From Candidatus Curtissbacteria bacterium RIFCSPLOWO2_01_FULL_37_9 (GTDB taxonomy: Bacteria > Patescibacteriota > Microgenomatia > Curtissbacterales > GWA2-41-24), in contig MFBN01000014.1 in the NCBI GenBank assembly GCA_001776425.1, positions 11,596 through 41,850 of the forward strand: a stretch of DNA of 30,255 nucleotides, written 5' to 3'. Below, in pieces: positions 15,023 through 23,498 of the stretch. The notes under the pieces are model-generated. The model was not told the origin of the DNA and did no database searches. It saw only the letters and a list, made by a program, of their open reading frames with translations. Made by a program: the position numbers and the translations under genes. Numbering within the stretch: position 1 is the first letter of the stretch; every line of letters starts with the position of its first letter.

Positions 15023-15822
15023 TATTTAACAATATCTCCCTCTGAATACAAAACATAGTCAAATACAGCCGGTAGTTGAGGCAGGGCAGTTTTTCTAACT
15101 TGAACCCTTCTAGTAACCCCTATTTCGGAAGTTGCCTCGGAATTAATATCATAAGTTTGAACAGGCAATTCACAACCTGCACTAATACAAGAAACTTTTA
15201 CAGTTGCCTTATTCCATAACGGCTTGATTCTTAAAAGAACAGGATCAGGAGTAGTTATAATCCATTCTCCACATTTGTCAAAATTAGTACTAGGAGAACT
15301 ACAACTTGGAGTAGGGTTTCCAATTGGTACAAGTTCATCAGCCCTACCTAAAATACCTTGCCAGAATATTCTTGACTGTCCATAATTACCTCCACCAGAA
15401 TTATTTACAAGTGTCAGTTCGACAGACGCTATATTTGCTTTTTCTAGTGGATCACTGCTTTTCGACCAATCAATTTGTAAAGTAAAAGGACTAGTCATAT
15501 TCAAAAGATCAATTTGGCCGATTTCGCCGGGCTGAATCGTTGATTCATAAATCTGGCTTGATTTAACAGTAACATTTGCGGTAATGTCACCAACTGTAAC
15601 CGGAAATGTCTGACTGCCCGTTGCCGGAGCTACTGTAGTTAACCTTGACAATATATCCTCCACGCCGCCTTCAGCTGCTGTAAATGCCCTTTGGGATTGT
15701 TCTGTTTGAGTAGAAATACGTAAATTAGTGATATTTCGAGAAGCCACCGAAAGCCCGACAGCCAAAGCTACGACTACTATCAATAGAACGATAATTAAAA
15801 TCTGTCCTCGCCTTTTTTTCAT
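15022..15822 (-). CDS. PilX/GspK-like minor pilin component
   Basis: A 266-residue protein with a very short basic leader KKRRG, then QILIIVLLIVVVALAVGL (membrane/filament helix, about 7-26) and the PilX_N pattern NITNLRISTQTEQSQRAF followed by AAEGGVEDIL. A position +1 Gln follows the probable cleavage Gly and there is no Glu at +5, the same departure as in GspK/PilX tip pilins. The rest is a Ser/Thr-rich beta domain with cysteines in CSSPSTNFDKC and CISAGC, which could form disulfides. Pilus tip or initiation is the likely role by analogy. Confidence 0.75.
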   Translation of the reverse strand: MKKRRGQILIIVLLIVVVALAVGLSVASRNITNLRISTQTEQSQRAFTAAEGGVEDILSRLTTVAPATGSQTFPVTVGDITANVTVKSSQIYESTIQPGEIGQIDLLNMTSPFTLQIDWSKSSDPLEKANIASVELTLVNNSGGGNYGQSRIFWQGILGRADELVPIGNPTPSCSSPSTNFDKCGEWIITTPDPVLLRIKPLWNKATVKVSCISAGCELPVQTYDINSEATSEIGVTRRVQVRKTALPQLPAVFDYVLYSEGDIVK

Positions 15823-15892
15823 CCTTTAATTCCAGTTTAGGTATATTCGGATCCGGTTGTCAATTGCCTTAATTGATTTAAACCAAAAAAGT

Positions 15893-16468
15893 CTAGTATT
15901 GCCGCAAAGAAATAGTTGTATTAAATTTAACGTTTGCCAGAAAATCTTCTCTGGAAGGTGCGTCTTTACCCTGATTTAATATTAATTCGATATTAATAAA
16001 CGGGGGTGTTTCGGAACTGGATGGCTTAACCACATCAAGTTTTGAACAATCTACATCAACTCCGGTTATAGGATCCTGATTAGTTAAACTTGTATATTCC
16101 GGGGCTGAATCTGTTCTTATGGCTATATAGGCATTTAGTTCTGCAGAAGCACTAAAACAAGCAATATGCAAAGGTTCATTATCATACCGGTTTAGTACAA
16201 TATATTTTGCGTCATTTCCATCAGGTGAATCTGCATCCGTAGAATTTCTAATTTGCCGTTCCAAAGTATCAATTACCAATTGCCCGTTTTGCTTAACCTC
16301 ATTAGTAACGCTGGCTTTATTATTTCCCCTTAGAATAGATGTTAAAAAAAGCAGGGTAATACCAATTGTCAGGGATAAAAGCCCTAAAACTACCAGAAAT
16401 TCAACCAATGTAAAACCCTTCAAGTTCTTAGATTCAAATTCTGGGATTTGATTTTTAATAAAATGCAT
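15893..16468 (-). CDS. PilW-like minor prepilin
   Basis: A 191-residue prepilin. The leader of about 19 residues ends in LKG, with cleavage before FTLVEFLVVLGLLSLTIG; Glu is at +5 as required for N-methylation and assembly. After the helix, VKQNGQLVIDTLERQIRNST resembles PilW-type minor pilins. The globular domain carries two cysteines. It lies between the PilV-like and PilX-like genes, the same order as minor-pilin operons in proteobacteria. The paralogue name is by position and pattern; the family diverges quickly. Confidence 0.78.
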   Translation of the reverse strand: MHFIKNQIPEFESKNLKGFTLVEFLVVLGLLSLTIGITLLFLTSILRGNNKASVTNEVKQNGQLVIDTLERQIRNSTDADSPDGNDAKYIVLNRYDNEPLHIACFSASAELNAYIAIRTDSAPEYTSLTNQDPITGVDVDCSKLDVVKPSSSETPPFINIELILNQGKDAPSREDFLANVKFNTTISLRQY

Positions 16469-16486
16469 TATTTTTTAAATATACTA

Positions 16487-16969
16487 TTAGATATAATCCC
16501 ACTTAGTCAAAATAGTCTGGTCTGTAACATTTTGCTTGCCTGCTGAATCTTCCCAAGTTATGGATACGGTTATTATTTTTTTATTTGCATTCGAGTTATC
16601 CGGTTCAATAATTAAATAGCGGTTGAAAAGCGTGCTATTTAAAGTAATCGCTTCTCCAACCGGGCATGGAGGTGCAACCGAATTTAAACTCCAATTCAGA
16701 GGATCCGCGTCAGTTGCATTTAATATGTAACAACTCCCCTCACTGAGCGCGTTAAAGCCTCTATGATCCCTATAAATTCTAATTTGTTCTAAAGTTTCCT
16801 GTGCAAGTTTAGTGGCTTGTGAATTGTTGCGGGCGCTTCTGGATGTTCTTTGAGTTATCAGGCTTGTCGTAACCAGAGAAATTGCCAAAAGTACCACAAC
16901 TCCCAGACCAATTACCACTTCGATCATTGACTGGCCGCGCAGTTTGTATTTAGTAATTTTAATCATCAT
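16487..16969 (-). CDS. PilV-like minor prepilin
   Basis: A 160-residue prepilin. The leader MMIKITKYKLRG is followed by QSMIEVVIGLGVVVLLAISL: cleavage would leave Gln at +1 in place of Phe, but Glu at +5 is kept. The next segment, TSRSARNNSQATKLAQETLEQ, is typical of PilV/GspI (..A..LA.e.LE..r). Two cysteines in the globular part (CYIL and PPCPVG) may pair. It begins four bases after the stop of the GspH-like gene and ends 18 bases before the PilW-like start. Confidence 0.78.
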   Translation of the reverse strand: MMIKITKYKLRGQSMIEVVIGLGVVVLLAISLVTTSLITQRTSRSARNNSQATKLAQETLEQIRIYRDHRGFNALSEGSCYILNATDADPLNWSLNSVAPPCPVGEAITLNSTLFNRYLIIEPDNSNANKKIITVSITWEDSAGKQNVTDQTILTKWDYI

Positions 16970-16973
16970 TCAT

Positions 16974-17699
16974 TTATAATTTCTTTTCCGAAACTTCTCC
17001 TGTTGAAGACATGATCACTTGATACGTACTTCCGCCATGACTGCTAATTTCGATAATTAAAGCACCGGTATACCGTGGATCGATGATTAAACCACCATCA
17101 TCGAGAAAATTCGGAGGTATGGATTGTCCATCATGCAATGAAGGCACATTAGTTAATGGTCGAAATAAAATTGATGCAGAAGTTCCTAAACCTACGTTAA
17201 TACCGCTAATAATTATGCCTTTAGGTAAAGCTACAATTTTTTCGCCTATGATTATTTCAGTCCAAGGAGGTTGAGTAGCATCTATACAATCCCCGGCTAT
17301 AGTATAAGTATCACTGTCTTTTACAAAAGAAACATACCAACCGATTAAAGATGACGCTGATATAGATGTCTGACATTTACCGTCAATTTTGTCTCCGGAA
17401 AGGGCTCTATTTTGGGCAAGCCTGATTTCACTCGTTATAGTCTGGGCAGCGTTTTTAAGCCGCTGATTGCGCTCAAAACTGACATATGATGCGGTAATCA
17501 GGGAAGTAGTTAGGCCAAATATAGAAATAACAATTAAAAGCTCAATTAATGTGAAGCCTGGAAGACGAACATTAATAAGCTTTCTTCTTAGGGTGAATTC
17601 ACATTGACAAGTGACATGTAGCAAGTTACATTTGACAAATTCTTTTAATTTGTTGAATGTTAAATGTTTATAGCTAACAGTTCGCAAAACGCGGGGCAT
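16974..17699 (-). CDS. GspH/FimT-like prepilin with unusually long leader
   Basis: A 241-residue frame. The core is LPG followed by FTLIELLIVISIFGLTTSLI, with Glu at +5, and then RLKNAAQTITSEIRLAQNRALSG, the GspH/FimT pattern. The globular part contains CQTS and DCID cysteines. From the ATG at 17699 the leader would be about 48 residues, against the usual 6-30, and most of it is encoded by repeat-like DNA (17595-17642). An in-frame TTG at codon 26 (17624 to 17622) would leave a 23-residue leader. The ATG is six bases after the pilD stop, which favours it for coupling. The start is therefore uncertain; the mature protein is not. Confidence 0.75.
   Translation of the reverse strand: MPRVLRTVSYKHLTFNKLKEFVKCNLLHVTCQCEFTLRRKLINVRLPGFTLIELLIVISIFGLTTSLITASYVSFERNQRLKNAAQTITSEIRLAQNRALSGDKIDGKCQTSISASSLIGWYVSFVKDSDTYTIAGDCIDATQPPWTEIIIGEKIVALPKGIIISGINVGLGTSASILFRPLTNVPSLHDGQSIPPNFLDDGGLIIDPRYTGALIIEISSHGGSTYQVIMSSTGEVSEKKL
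17595..17642. repeat. Short direct-repeat patch in the GspH-like leader region
   Basis: ACATTGACAA (17601-17610) recurs as ACATTTGACAA (17628-17638), and the patch is bounded by GAATTC and AAATTC. ATGTA/TACAT (17616-17620 and 17627-17631) can pair between the copies. The patch looks like intergenic repeat DNA even though the long frame runs through it. Confidence 0.4.
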
Positions 17700-17705
17700 T
17701 ACTTA

Positions 17706-18473
17706 TTAATATAACATTAAATACCAGTCCAAAATCGGCTTTGCCCAATAAAGACTGATTAAAAGCCCGCTTATTAAAAAAGGGGCAAAAGGAATTGTCT
17801 GACCGAATTTTTTATAGCCAAACAAAATAAGGACTAAAGAAACAAGAGCTCCGAGCAAAAAAGCCAAAAATAAAGACAATAAGGTTGCTTTAATACCTAA
17901 TACCATACCAATTAAAAAACCCAAAATAATATCGCCCTCACCCATTCCACGGCCGCGGGTTGCAACTACAATAATCAAAAAAAATAAAGCGGATAAAAAT
18001 GCGGCTGCTGTGTGTTGCGCAAATAAACTAGGGGAGAATGAAAAAAAATTATAAAACAAACTGATAAATGAGGCTATAAAGACAAATGTTGTAGGAATAA
18101 GCGAAAATTTAATATCAACTACTGCTACAACTATCACGACAGAAATCAAAAAAAGGTAATAAGCCAAAGTCGCCAAACTTAAATTATTTTCCGAAACCAG
18201 AATTAGAAAAGTTAGCAAAAATAAAATTGCGGTTACGGTTTCCACAAGAGGGTATTGCCATGATATTGGTTTTTTACAATAGCGGCATTTTGCTCCCAAC
18301 ACTGCGAAACTGACAATGGGTATCAAGTCGAAAGTTGAAAGAGTTGCCCGGCAGTGATCACAGTACGACCTGCCCAAAATTGACTCTCGCCTGGTTGTGC
18401 GGTCTATGACAACATTTAAAAAACTGCCCACCGCCGTTCCCAAAATAAATGACAACAATAGATAAAGAATCAC
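17706..18473 (-). CDS. pilD: Prepilin leader peptidase / N-methyltransferase PilD
   Basis: A 255-residue polytopic membrane aspartyl protease that removes prepilin leaders after Gly and methylates the new N-terminus. The N-terminal methylase region carries GSFLNVVIDR and the two zinc cysteine pairs CDHC (38-41) and CRYC (63-66). The catalytic aspartates are in VDIKFSLIP (first Asp) and GEGDIILG (second, the GxGD motif). About eight membrane segments are visible. It lies between the second pilin and the minor pilins, its substrates. Full length and intact. Confidence 0.95.
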   Translation of the reverse strand: MILYLLLSFILGTAVGSFLNVVIDRTTRRESILGRSYCDHCRATLSTFDLIPIVSFAVLGAKCRYCKKPISWQYPLVETVTAILFLLTFLILVSENNLSLATLAYYLFLISVVIVVAVVDIKFSLIPTTFVFIASFISLFYNFFSFSPSLFAQHTAAAFLSALFFLIIVVATRGRGMGEGDIILGFLIGMVLGIKATLLSLFLAFLLGALVSLVLILFGYKKFGQTIPFAPFLISGLLISLYWAKPILDWYLMLY

Positions 18474-18511
18474 AATAAAAGTCTATCAACCGCTAGTTAC
18501 TAGATGCTAGA

Positions 18512-18539
18512 CCCTAAACCCTAGACCCTAATCCCTATG
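18512..18539. repeat. Degenerate CCCTARA heptamer tandem repeat
   Basis: Four consecutive heptamers read CCCTAAA, CCCTAGA, CCCTAAT and CCCTATG (18512-18539), preceded by the related CTAGTTACTAGATGCTAGA (18493-18511). The last unit provides the CTA that, on the minus strand, is the TAG stop of the upstream pilin. The patch separates the pilin from pilD. Confidence 0.65.
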
Positions 18540-19005
18540 GGGTACAACCGCCTTCGGTAATTTCTCCAACGCTTACACTTGCAGAACGCCAGCACCACAC
18601 CCAATCGCCAACTCCGGAAGTCGCATCTTCTAAAGCGGCATAAAGGGCAACCTCGGAATTGTTTCCTGTTGAGCTTATTAAATACTGATATTCGTTTCCT
18701 ACAGGATCAAAAGGAATAATTTTCAAATCGCCGGACGCTCTTAGGGAAGTCAATCCGCTGATAGAAGCGGGGCCGCTGGGGACAGGGAATAGACTATTTG
18801 CCGAAAAGTAGGAATTAAGAGCATTAGCAATTTGCCCTATATCGCTTTTTCTTGTAGCATCCCTTGCCTGTTTCTGACGCTTTGCCGGATTAATTGCCAT
18901 CATAATTACTACCGCCAAAATTGCCAAAATCCCCATCACGATCAGAAGTTCGATAAGAGTAAACCCCCTGAGGGTAATCTTTAATTTTAAATTTTTAATT
19001 TTCAT
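18535..19005 (-). CDS. pilA: Type IV pilin (PilA/PilE-like), copy A
   Basis: A filament subunit of 156 residues from the ATG at 19005; a TTG four codons earlier (19017) is possible but less likely. The leader MKIKNLKLKITLRG is cut before FTLIELLIVMGILAILAVVI, with Glu at +5. The helix continues through NPAKRQKQARDATRKSDIGQ, nearly identical to the second pilin of the window. The C-terminal loop, CWRSASVSVGEITEGGC, is probably closed by a disulfide. The globular part is Ser/Gly/Thr rich, offering possible glycosylation sites. It is transcribed toward pilD, with a divergent YfhO-like gene upstream. Confidence 0.9.
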   Translation of the reverse strand: MKIKNLKLKITLRGFTLIELLIVMGILAILAVVIMMAINPAKRQKQARDATRKSDIGQIANALNSYFSANSLFPVPSGPASISGLTSLRASGDLKIIPFDPVGNEYQYLISSTGNNSEVALYAALEDATSGVGDWVWCWRSASVSVGEITEGGCTP

Positions 19006-19176
19006 TGAATTTGTCAATAAATTTTCTAAAAATATTTTCTTATCAAAATATAATTTTTAAACACTTAGATTTCATTTTAAATTTCAAATTGAAAATTGAA
19101 TATTTTTGCGGAGGGGCATTATTTCTAATATACCATTTTTGTTTAATCGTTTTTACTCTGTTAGACTAGTTTTTAA
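19006..19176. promoter_or_regulatory. Divergent A+T-rich intergenic region between pilin A and the YfhO-like gene
   Basis: This must contain the start signals for both flanking genes. On the plus strand TTGTTT (19139-19144) and TAGACT (19162-19167), spaced 17, are a weak promoter candidate ten bases before the YfhO-like ATG. On the minus strand a TATATT box lies in the A+T-rich stretch around 19047-19052. No strong dyad or Shine-Dalgarno is seen on either side. Confidence 0.35.
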
Positions 19177-21372
19177 ATGGTCAAAAAAATACTTACTTAT
19201 TATTGGCCGTTCCTTGTAATACTCATTGTAATCTTCGCCTTCTTCGCCAGACTTTTTATTCCTCCGTCAATATTTGTAACCCCAGATTTTGGCCGAAGCG
19301 ATGCTCTTCATTCAAATCTTACCGAAAAACTAATCCTGCAAAAGAGCCTTAAAAGCCTGAATGTTCCTCTCTGGGAAGATAGTATTGGTCAGGGTTATCC
19401 AATTTTTGCTGAGGGAATAATGGGTTTTTTTTACTTTCCTAATCTAATAATCTTTGGTCTATTACCATTTAATTTTGCCATACCTACAATGTATGCCTTT
19501 ACCTTTTTGACATCATCTTTTTCAATGTATTACCTCATAAAAAAACTAAAACTCGGCATTCTAGCTGCCACAATCTCCGGCATATCTTTTGCCTTCTCCG
19601 CCTCGATGATCCTTCACGTCCAACATTATAACTTCATCCAATCAGCATCACTTCTGCCACTTCTAATCTTATGGCTTTTAAATTTTCTTGAAAAGAAAAA
19701 CGCGACAAATGCCATAATTTGCTCGATTATCTTCTCTCAGGTAATTCTCGCAGGTTTTGTTCAGATCTTTGCATATATTACGATTATTTTTTTCGTCTTT
19801 ACAATCTTCTTAACATATCTAAGAGAAAAACAAAGTCTTCAAAAAGCCGTCACTTCATACATAGCTATAGTTTTGTTCTCCATAACACTTTCTGCAATCC
19901 AAATTCTTCCTTCATACGAACTCACCAGATTATCAACCAGAAACTCTGGCGTTGACACCAAAAGCCTACTTGAAGCTTTTCCGCTGTCTCCAAAAAACTA
20001 TTTCACTTTCTTAAATCCCTTTATCTTGGGCAAAACCTCAGATGGTTCCTATAACTCCACCCAATGGTCGAAGTACGGCGTTTATTGGGAAAACACAAGT
20101 TACATCGGTTTAATACCATTTGTCTTCTATTTTATCGGTCTATACTTTTTGTTTTTTAAACGTAAAAATCACATACTTTTGGCTGTTTTTGCAGCAACAA
20201 TAATCGCTATTTTGTTATCTCTTGGCAAATATTCACCCCTCCACATAGCCTATTCTTTCCCACCGTTAAATTACTTTAGAGTCCCTGCCAGATTTATTCT
20301 GCTTGTTCAGTTTTTAACACTAATAACAGCTGCCTATGGAATTAAATTCTTCGTGGATAAGATACCAAAACGAAAAACCCCAATCCTTAAAATCATACTT
20401 GTCCTATTCATGACAGTAAACCTTTACTTCTATTGGTGGAATTACAACCCAATAGGCAAAACTAAAAATTGGTTAATGCCTCCAGAGCTGGCAAACTCGA
20501 TAGAAAGAGGGGAAAACTGGCGTTTATTTTCTATTGACTCAAAACAATGGAATAGTGTATTTACAACCAAAGGCTGGCGAAATCAAGACGAAAACTATTA
20601 CTTCTTCAGAAATTCTCTTGATCAAAATTTGAATTTACTTTACGATATCAGCCAATTTTCTCACTTTGAAACCCTGCCAACAAGAAGATACGATCTACAA
20701 AACTTGATACTTAAAAATTCAATAACAATAAAAGACGAAAAAATAAATATAGCCCAAAAAGCCAAAAATATTCTAAAACAATCAAATGTCAGATATTTAA
20801 TTTCTCCTTACAAAATCGCATCAGAAGGATTCTCGCAAATCAAAAGTGTTAACAAAGACAACTTCATATTCTATTTATACGAACTAGAAAACCCCAACAG
20901 TCGTGCTAGTCTGTATTACGATTACAAATCGGTAAGAACCACTGGTCAATATACAAGTCTACTCGGAGAAATTGACCCCGTCAAAACCGTTCTTATAGAG
21001 AAAGTAGAAAACCTCGAACTGGAAAATGGAATGGGCTTGATATCAACAATTAGAATAGAAAATGGTTATCAATCTTTTAAAATTACCACAGACAAGCCGG
21101 CTATATTCGTAGTTTCAAACTCACCATATCCAGGATGGGAAGCAATAATTGACAGCAAAAAAACCACTATTTATCCCGCAAACATTAATTCTCAAGCAAT
21201 AATCGTACCACAAGGAGAACACCGTGTAGCATTCGAATATAAACCGAAAAGCTTTATAATTGGCCTGATAACTAGCTCCGTGTCTTATATCTTTGCCCTC
21301 GTCTGGCTAGCAAGAAGAAAGTTAAAGTTCCTCAACAGGTTTATCAATACCTTTCTTCCGACTCATCTGTGA
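19177..21372 (+). CDS. YfhO-family multi-membrane protein, putative GT-C-type glycosyltransferase
   Basis: A 731-residue integral membrane protein. About a dozen hydrophobic segments occupy residues 5-425 (first at about 8-28). The loop after the first segment has TPDFGRSDALH and PLWEDSIGQGYPIFAEG, the pattern of YfhO proteins, where acidic residues in this loop are thought to be catalytic. An extracytoplasmic region (about 440-690) contains SNSPYPGWEAIIDSKK, also a YfhO hallmark, and a last membrane helix is near 695-717. In firmicutes YfhO glycosylates lipoteichoic acid using a lipid-linked sugar; here the acceptor is unknown. It is the only plus-strand gene in the pilus region, and its last 51 bases overlap the 3' end of the DUF2723 gene on the other strand. 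Confidence 0.8.
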   Translation: MVKKILTYYWPFLVILIVIFAFFARLFIPPSIFVTPDFGRSDALHSNLTEKLILQKSLKSLNVPLWEDSIGQGYPIFAEGIMGFFYFPNLIIFGLLPFNFAIPTMYAFTFLTSSFSMYYLIKKLKLGILAATISGISFAFSASMILHVQHYNFIQSASLLPLLILWLLNFLEKKNATNAIICSIIFSQVILAGFVQIFAYITIIFFVFTIFLTYLREKQSLQKAVTSYIAIVLFSITLSAIQILPSYELTRLSTRNSGVDTKSLLEAFPLSPKNYFTFLNPFILGKTSDGSYNSTQWSKYGVYWENTSYIGLIPFVFYFIGLYFLFFKRKNHILLAVFAATIIAILLSLGKYSPLHIAYSFPPLNYFRVPARFILLVQFLTLITAAYGIKFFVDKIPKRKTPILKIILVLFMTVNLYFYWWNYNPIGKTKNWLMPPELANSIERGENWRLFSIDSKQWNSVFTTKGWRNQDENYYFFRNSLDQNLNLLYDISQFSHFETLPTRRYDLQNLILKNSITIKDEKINIAQKAKNILKQSNVRYLISPYKIASEGFSQIKSVNKDNFIFYLYELENPNSRASLYYDYKSVRTTGQYTSLLGEIDPVKTVLIEKVENLELENGMGLISTIRIENGYQSFKITTDKPAIFVVSNSPYPGWEAIIDSKKTTIYPANINSQAIIVPQGEHRVAFEYKPKSFIIGLITSSVSYIFALVWLARRKLKFLNRFINTFLPTHL

Positions 21373-23382
21373 TCTTTCAAAATATTCTTTTGCTTTATCG
21401 CTGTCGTCAAAACAAACGCTATAAACTTGACCCAAGCCTTCCCACGCCTGCCAATAAGATTCATCTGCCTTAACAATTGCTAAAAATAAATCCCTCGATT
21501 TCTCACAGTCTTTCTTCTCTAAGTAATAAATCGCCAGTCCAAACATAGAAACACGATTTTCGGGTAAAATCTCTAAACTATTTTCAAAATATTCCTTGGA
21601 TTTATCAACATTACCGTGCTTTAAAAGCGCAAAAGCGTTGTCGGCAAAAACACCAGAATAAGTCGCTTTAATGTCATCCTCGAAAAAATTAAGGTATCTG
21701 TTTTTGACAACATCAAGTCTAAAATTAAGCTTGTCCAAACTCTGCAAAACTCTCCTGGAGGTTTCAGAATCGCCTGGTAAATCATCACGCCTGTAAAGCC
21801 TTTTGAGCATTCCTTGCTGAATCCATACATAATCAGCAGGAACTGAAATTGCCGAATAAGAATATATTGGAAATCTGTCATAGTTTATATCGATTAATTT
21901 GAAAACCGTATCAACATATTCTGTCCTGCCTTTTGTTAAAAAGTTCTCTGGAAAAAAAATTTCGGAATAAAACCTCTCAAGTTGTTTTCTGTAACTTTCG
22001 TGCTTCAACCTTCCGGTCAAGATAATTGGGGATTTATTGTTTATCCCATCAATGTAATATACATATTGAGTGTTAAAAGTAATTGTATCTCCTTGTAAAA
22101 AAATTATTCCAGGGGGATCGGCAGCAGTAAGAATATCCTTACCTAAAATTCCACCAACCTTATAATCCGAAAGGTCTGTTTTTGGCCAGTTTGTAATGAA
22201 TAAAAAGAAAGGGAAAATCAAAAATACAGAGGAAAAAAGCAACTTCAAAAAACTTATATTACCAAGATGCAATTTTTTCATTAAATTAAAAATAAAGTCA
22301 CGGATTCCAGCCATGCCAAAAAAAACGAATATCGCGAGGAACAAGTAGTTTATTAGCAAAAATCTTTCAGAAATACCCAAAAGAAGTGAGGTCAAAGGAG
22401 GGAAAGACGCGTACGCCAAAAAAAACGGGCCGCTAAAAAAAGCGCTAAGTAAAAAAAACCAGAACCATTCTCTTTTTTTTAAAAAAAGCCAAAAAATTCC
22501 CAACATAATCAAAATAACCCCAAAAACAGTAAAGTCAAAAAGAACCACTTTAAAGTACCAAAGAACTTGAACTAGTCGGGCAGGAGCAGAAAAACCAACA
22601 AGATCAGAAGAAGCAGTAAAAACCCCATAATCAGCCCTTGTAATCAGCTGCCAAAATCCCGAAAAATTTGAAGGGTCATCCCAATTAATGGGAGTTTTGC
22701 GTGAAGCGGCTATAAAAACGTAAAGATAAGGAACTATACCCAAAAGAAATAATCCAAACAACTTCAACAAATTTTTTAATTTTTCAAGTCTAAAGATCTT
22801 CAACCGAATAAATGCATATAAATAAGCCGGTACCAAAAGTAGAGAAGTATGATGGTGAAAAACCGCAAGACCAAAGAAAAACACACACAAATATAAGCTC
22901 TTTTTCCTATAAAAACTTGTAGAAATCCAAAAATAGTCAAACAAAAAAAACAAGGAGATAAGAAGTAAAATTATCATAAGTTGAAAAACCTCGGCAACGT
23001 GAGCATAAAACCAATACAAAGGTACAAAAGCCAAAACCAAAGAACCGGCAACCGATAAGATGAAATTCTTCAAAAGTCTAAATAGAAAAAAGCCCAAAAG
23101 CCCAACGCCAAATGCCATATAAACAGCCGAAACTAAGTTTGCCTTAAATGCAAAAGGGCCGATTGGTATTAATCTTGTTAAGATTGCACCAAGAAGGGTA
23201 TTTAGAGGATAACCTGGCGGATGAGGAACACCTGCAAAAAAATAAGAGAGGATAATGTCGCCGGAATCTCCACCATAAACGTCACTTGCTACACCTCGAA
23301 AATAAAGGATAAAAACTATAAAAGAAATAAGAACAATAGCAAACAATCCGTACTTTTCAACTGAATAGACAGATTTCCTCAC
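21322..23382 (-). CDS. DUF2723-family GT-C-like membrane protein with C-terminal TPR repeats
   Basis: A 686-residue protein. About ten to twelve membrane segments fill residues 12-400. The first outer loop reads VYGGDSGDIILSYF then GVPHPPGYPL, the DUF2723 signature (D-x-G-E/D plus HPPGYP), with acidic residues typical of GT-C enzymes. Residues about 565-675 hold roughly three TPR repeats (NVDKSKEYFENSLEILPENR, CEKSRDLFLAIVKADESYWQ, DDSDKAKEYFERSQ). The eukaryotic DUF2723 protein TMEM260 is a protein O-mannosyltransferase, so a protein-glycosylating role is plausible but not shown. The start is GTG (no in-frame ATG near). It follows the pilin at 23499-23960 with a 116-base gap on the same strand. 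Confidence 0.82.
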   Translation of the reverse strand: MRKSVYSVEKYGLFAIVLISFIVFILYFRGVASDVYGGDSGDIILSYFFAGVPHPPGYPLNTLLGAILTRLIPIGPFAFKANLVSAVYMAFGVGLLGFFLFRLLKNFILSVAGSLVLAFVPLYWFYAHVAEVFQLMIILLLISLFFLFDYFWISTSFYRKKSLYLCVFFFGLAVFHHHTSLLLVPAYLYAFIRLKIFRLEKLKNLLKLFGLFLLGIVPYLYVFIAASRKTPINWDDPSNFSGFWQLITRADYGVFTASSDLVGFSAPARLVQVLWYFKVVLFDFTVFGVILIMLGIFWLFLKKREWFWFFLLSAFFSGPFFLAYASFPPLTSLLLGISERFLLINYLFLAIFVFFGMAGIRDFIFNLMKKLHLGNISFLKLLFSSVFLIFPFFLFITNWPKTDLSDYKVGGILGKDILTAADPPGIIFLQGDTITFNTQYVYYIDGINNKSPIILTGRLKHESYRKQLERFYSEIFFPENFLTKGRTEYVDTVFKLIDINYDRFPIYSYSAISVPADYVWIQQGMLKRLYRRDDLPGDSETSRRVLQSLDKLNFRLDVVKNRYLNFFEDDIKATYSGVFADNAFALLKHGNVDKSKEYFENSLEILPENRVSMFGLAIYYLEKKDCEKSRDLFLAIVKADESYWQAWEGLGQVYSVCFDDSDKAKEYFERSQMSRKKGIDKPVEEL

Positions 23383-23498
23383 TTACTTTAGAATAAGTTT
23401 TAAAAAAGGGTTTTGCCAAAAACAATTCGTTTCACCAAAAATGAGTACTACCAAACCTCAATCGTACTTAAAATTTCCCCGAATCCGCTAATCTTAGC

